From positions 21,594 through 85,593 of the forward strand of contig DAOUMU010000082.1 of NCBI GenBank assembly GCA_034409055.1: a DNA stretch of 64,000 bases, given 5' to 3'. The notes beneath the pieces are model-generated. The model made no database searches. It saw nothing but the letters and a program-made list of their open reading frames with translations, and was not told the origin of the DNA. The number at the start of each line of letters is the position of its first letter. The stretch's first letter is position 1. A program made the translations under genes and the position numbers. Positions 62,129-64,000 of the stretch are shown here, in pieces. The stretch comes from DAOUMU01 sp034409055. Lineage in GTDB: Bacteria > Chloroflexota > Anaerolineae > 4572-78 > J111.

Positions 62129-63816
62129 TCTACATACCCCAAGGCACGGAGACGGGCCATCATCGCCTCGGTTTCTTCATCGGAAATGGTCCAACTCTCG
62201 TTGCGAGATAAACCTTGTGGACCGCGATAGCAGATATTTTGTTTCTTTCTGAATTCCGAGGTGAATATCCCCAGTAGTACATGACCATCCATATCGGATG
62301 GGATGGTCTGTCCCATTGCATACAAAATTGTGGGCGCTATGTCCAGAATGCTGGCTTCCTCAAGCCGAACCCCCGAGGCAATGCATGGCCCCCTGGCGAT
62401 CAGGATACCATCCATAGCATGAATACCGCTCCAGGCTTCGGTATCCAACTGTGAAGTTGGACCAATCCAGGGCTGGGCTAAGGCACTAGCCGGATGATAG
62501 GAGGATTCAACTATAAACAATATATCAGGAGCTTCCTCAACGAAGGGACCGGAGTACACATCTTCTCTACACCAGACCTCTCGAACTACAGGCTGGCCTG
62601 TATGCGGATCGCACATTTGTCTCAGTTGGTCTATAATCCTCCGGCGGACGGCGTCGTAGTCGTTTGCCTCAACACACCCCTGTGGTTGCCTTCCTGCGAG
62701 GTTAATGACGATACCCCCTACCGGATCGGTCATAGGAAAAAAAGACGCAGTTGTGCGGGACCATCGTACGCTCCCGGCAGAGAACTGGGTCACCTGGGTC
62801 TGCATGGTCTCCGGTAGTTGGCCTATCGCCTTTCGACGCCACCTGGCTGGAAGCAACGATTTGGCTCTCCGATAAATGGCGCGCAGGCGACGGTCCCCCC
62901 TATTCTGTCCCCATAAAGACAGCAAGCCCTGTTGTTGCAACCATACGTTGAATCGAACTTCGACTCTGGGCCTGGCACGCGCACCGTGATCGGAAAGAAC
63001 GAACACCGTGCTATCAGGGCCTGTCTTGTCCAACAAGCGCCCCACGCCTTGGTCTGCCAGCCGATACATATCATTGATGACTTTAGCAAATCGAGTCCGA
63101 TCTTCGGGCTCCACAGCGGGCCATGCTGGCTCTATGTATCGCCAAAAACGATGCTGAACACTGTCCAGGCTGTGCAGATGGAACCAGAACAGGTCGAAAG
63201 GTCCTTCTTGTTCTAGCAACTGAGAGCCAAGCTGGAAATGGGTATTTGTGTCCCAGATTAGTTCCTCGAGATAGGCCTCGTCGCCGAAACTCATAAGATG
63301 CTCTGGACTCACGTGTCTGGCTAGTGGACCAAGCCTGTCAGCCAGTTCTGGGGGGGAGGTATAGGCACGGCGATGATCCGGTGTGATCGGTCCCGAAACC
63401 ATTACGCCATTGACCTTCCAGGCGGGATAGGTGAGTGGAATGTAAAAGGCTCCCACCCGCATCCCTTGTTCTCCGAACTGGTCAAAAATGGTCGTGCCAG
63501 CATATTCTCCCGAGTTGACAAGTGTCTCCTTTCGTCCGTGTAACTGGTTCAAGTCAAGATGGCGGAAGTCAAAGACACCGTGACGACCAGGATTCCGTCC
63601 TGTCATAGCTGAGACCCAGGCGGCTGGTGAGAGCGGTGGGATGGTGGACTTCAGGATACCGGAAGCACCGGTCTCTATCAACCGTTTCAAGTTGGGCAAC
63701 TGCCCCTTGTCTAGCAGAGACATCATCACATCGAATGTCGCCGAGTCCAGTCCGATCACCAACGTTCTGGCACAACCATAATCCCTATTCGGAGAATCAA
63801 GCGCTGTAGATAACAT
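62125..63816 (-). CDS. Alkaline-phosphatase-superfamily phosphodiesterase/pyrophosphatase-like protein
   Basis: 563 residues. The AP-superfamily core is visible: VIGLDSATFDVM (metal Asp), the nucleophile loop STIPPLSPAAWVSAMTGRNP, VFVLSDHGARA (Asp-His metal ligands) and GIHAMDGILIARGP. The tail SDEETEAMMARLRALGYVE is a common ending of this type. In EPS loci such proteins may edit lipid-phosphate or nucleotide-sugar intermediates; substrate unknown. It starts the visible operon; the next 184 bp (63817-64000) show no gene and should hold its promoter. Confidence 0.8.
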   Translation of the reverse strand: MLSTALDSPNRDYGCARTLVIGLDSATFDVMMSLLDKGQLPNLKRLIETGASGILKSTIPPLSPAAWVSAMTGRNPGRHGVFDFRHLDLNQLHGRKETLVNSGEYAGTTIFDQFGEQGMRVGAFYIPLTYPAWKVNGVMVSGPITPDHRRAYTSPPELADRLGPLARHVSPEHLMSFGDEAYLEELIWDTNTHFQLGSQLLEQEGPFDLFWFHLHSLDSVQHRFWRYIEPAWPAVEPEDRTRFAKVINDMYRLADQGVGRLLDKTGPDSTVFVLSDHGARARPRVEVRFNVWLQQQGLLSLWGQNRGDRRLRAIYRRAKSLLPARWRRKAIGQLPETMQTQVTQFSAGSVRWSRTTASFFPMTDPVGGIVINLAGRQPQGCVEANDYDAVRRRIIDQLRQMCDPHTGQPVVREVWCREDVYSGPFVEEAPDILFIVESSYHPASALAQPWIGPTSQLDTEAWSGIHAMDGILIARGPCIASGVRLEEASILDIAPTILYAMGQTIPSDMDGHVLLGIFTSEFRKKQNICYRGPQGLSRNESWTISDEETEAMMARLRALGYVE

Positions 63817-64000
63817 GGTCTTGTTTTGTCCCCGTTACGTGAGCTATAATGATTATCCTGCCGTACCCTGGAAAGGGTGTGTATCCCAAATTGTGACGAT
63901 TTAAGCAGCTTTATCCGCAAATTATGGCCTTTTGAAGGCACATCAATCGTCTATCGAGACAAATTGTCCGGGAGTGTAACTGGATCTTCGATCTTGAGTT
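63817..64000. other. Upstream region of the EPS operon
   Basis: No coding frame of note. It is A/T-richer than the genes, compatible with a promoter for the leftward operon. No boxes were assigned with confidence because the window ends here. Confidence 0.3.

Noticed and set aside
1..64000. Insertion sequences, integrases or phage genes
   Set aside because: No transposase, integrase or phage structural gene was recognised; only small palindromic repeats were seen.

Overview
The window looks like a chromosomal segment from a Chloroflexota bacterium, most likely Anaerolineae-like. The pointers are secreted proteins with Pro/Thr-rich linkers, three proteins ending in an (Y/F)LPxxLK motif, a DUF309 protein, and heavy loading with short palindromic and tandem repeats. 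No 16S gene or other taxonomic marker is present, so this placement is an inference.

Left part (1-24 kb). A truncated ureohydrolase and a membrane-anchored N-acetylmuramoyl-alanine amidase are on the minus strand. A plus-strand run follows: an OmpR-type response regulator, a degenerate receiver fused to DUF309, a dolichol-phosphate-mannose-synthase-like glycosyltransferase, and a 1471-residue fusion of a YfhO-like membrane protein with a Wzx-like flippase. Next comes a repeat-rich island (8.1-12.6 kb). It holds a NTP-dependent conflict-type module on the minus strand: a trypsin-co-occurring (Trypco1-like) protein, then a trypsin/NACHT/formylglycine-generating-enzyme-fold fusion. The last codons of the fusion are a variable repeat of a diversity-generating retroelement (DGR). 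The matching adenine-rich template repeat lies 372 bp away and is fused in frame to the first ~58 codons of a DGR reverse transcriptase whose catalytic part is gone. Further right are two lipoproteins (one with a VWA domain), a secreted protein whose FG-GAP array sits inside a cadherin/Ig-like domain, an orphan CbiQ-CbiO pair, dCTP deaminase, small membrane and hypothetical proteins, tRNA-Arg(TCG), a decayed tRNA-like sequence and a bidirectional terminator.

Middle part (25-36 kb, minus strand). This is a complete lasso-peptide cluster: B1 (PqqD-like recognition element), B2 (Cys/His protease), C (asparagine-synthetase-like cyclase), a previously missed 58-codon precursor (32956-33132), an HPr-kinase-like protein, an ABC exporter and a nucleotidyltransferase-like protein. 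Two tandem paralogous secreted proteins follow, the first with a start codon overlapping the stop of the nucleotidyltransferase gene. Upstream of B1 are a NAD-synthase-like amidotransferase, a glutamine-dependent asparagine synthase, an acyl-CoA ligase and an acyl carrier protein.

Right part (41-64 kb, minus strand). This is an exopolysaccharide locus: BY-kinase/chain-length protein, polyprenyl sugar-phosphate transferase, O-antigen-ligase-like polymerase, two GT39-like membrane transferases, five GT4 and three GT2 glycosyltransferases, a hexapeptide acetyltransferase, an alkaline-phosphatase-superfamily protein, and a degraded wecB fragment. A WD40/TolB-like secreted protein at its left edge is split by a ten-G homopolymer.

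The observations most worth following are the DGR relic with its conflict-system target protein, the lasso precursor and its cluster, the nested FG-GAP insertion, and the repeated in-frame invasion of coding sequences by short repeat families.
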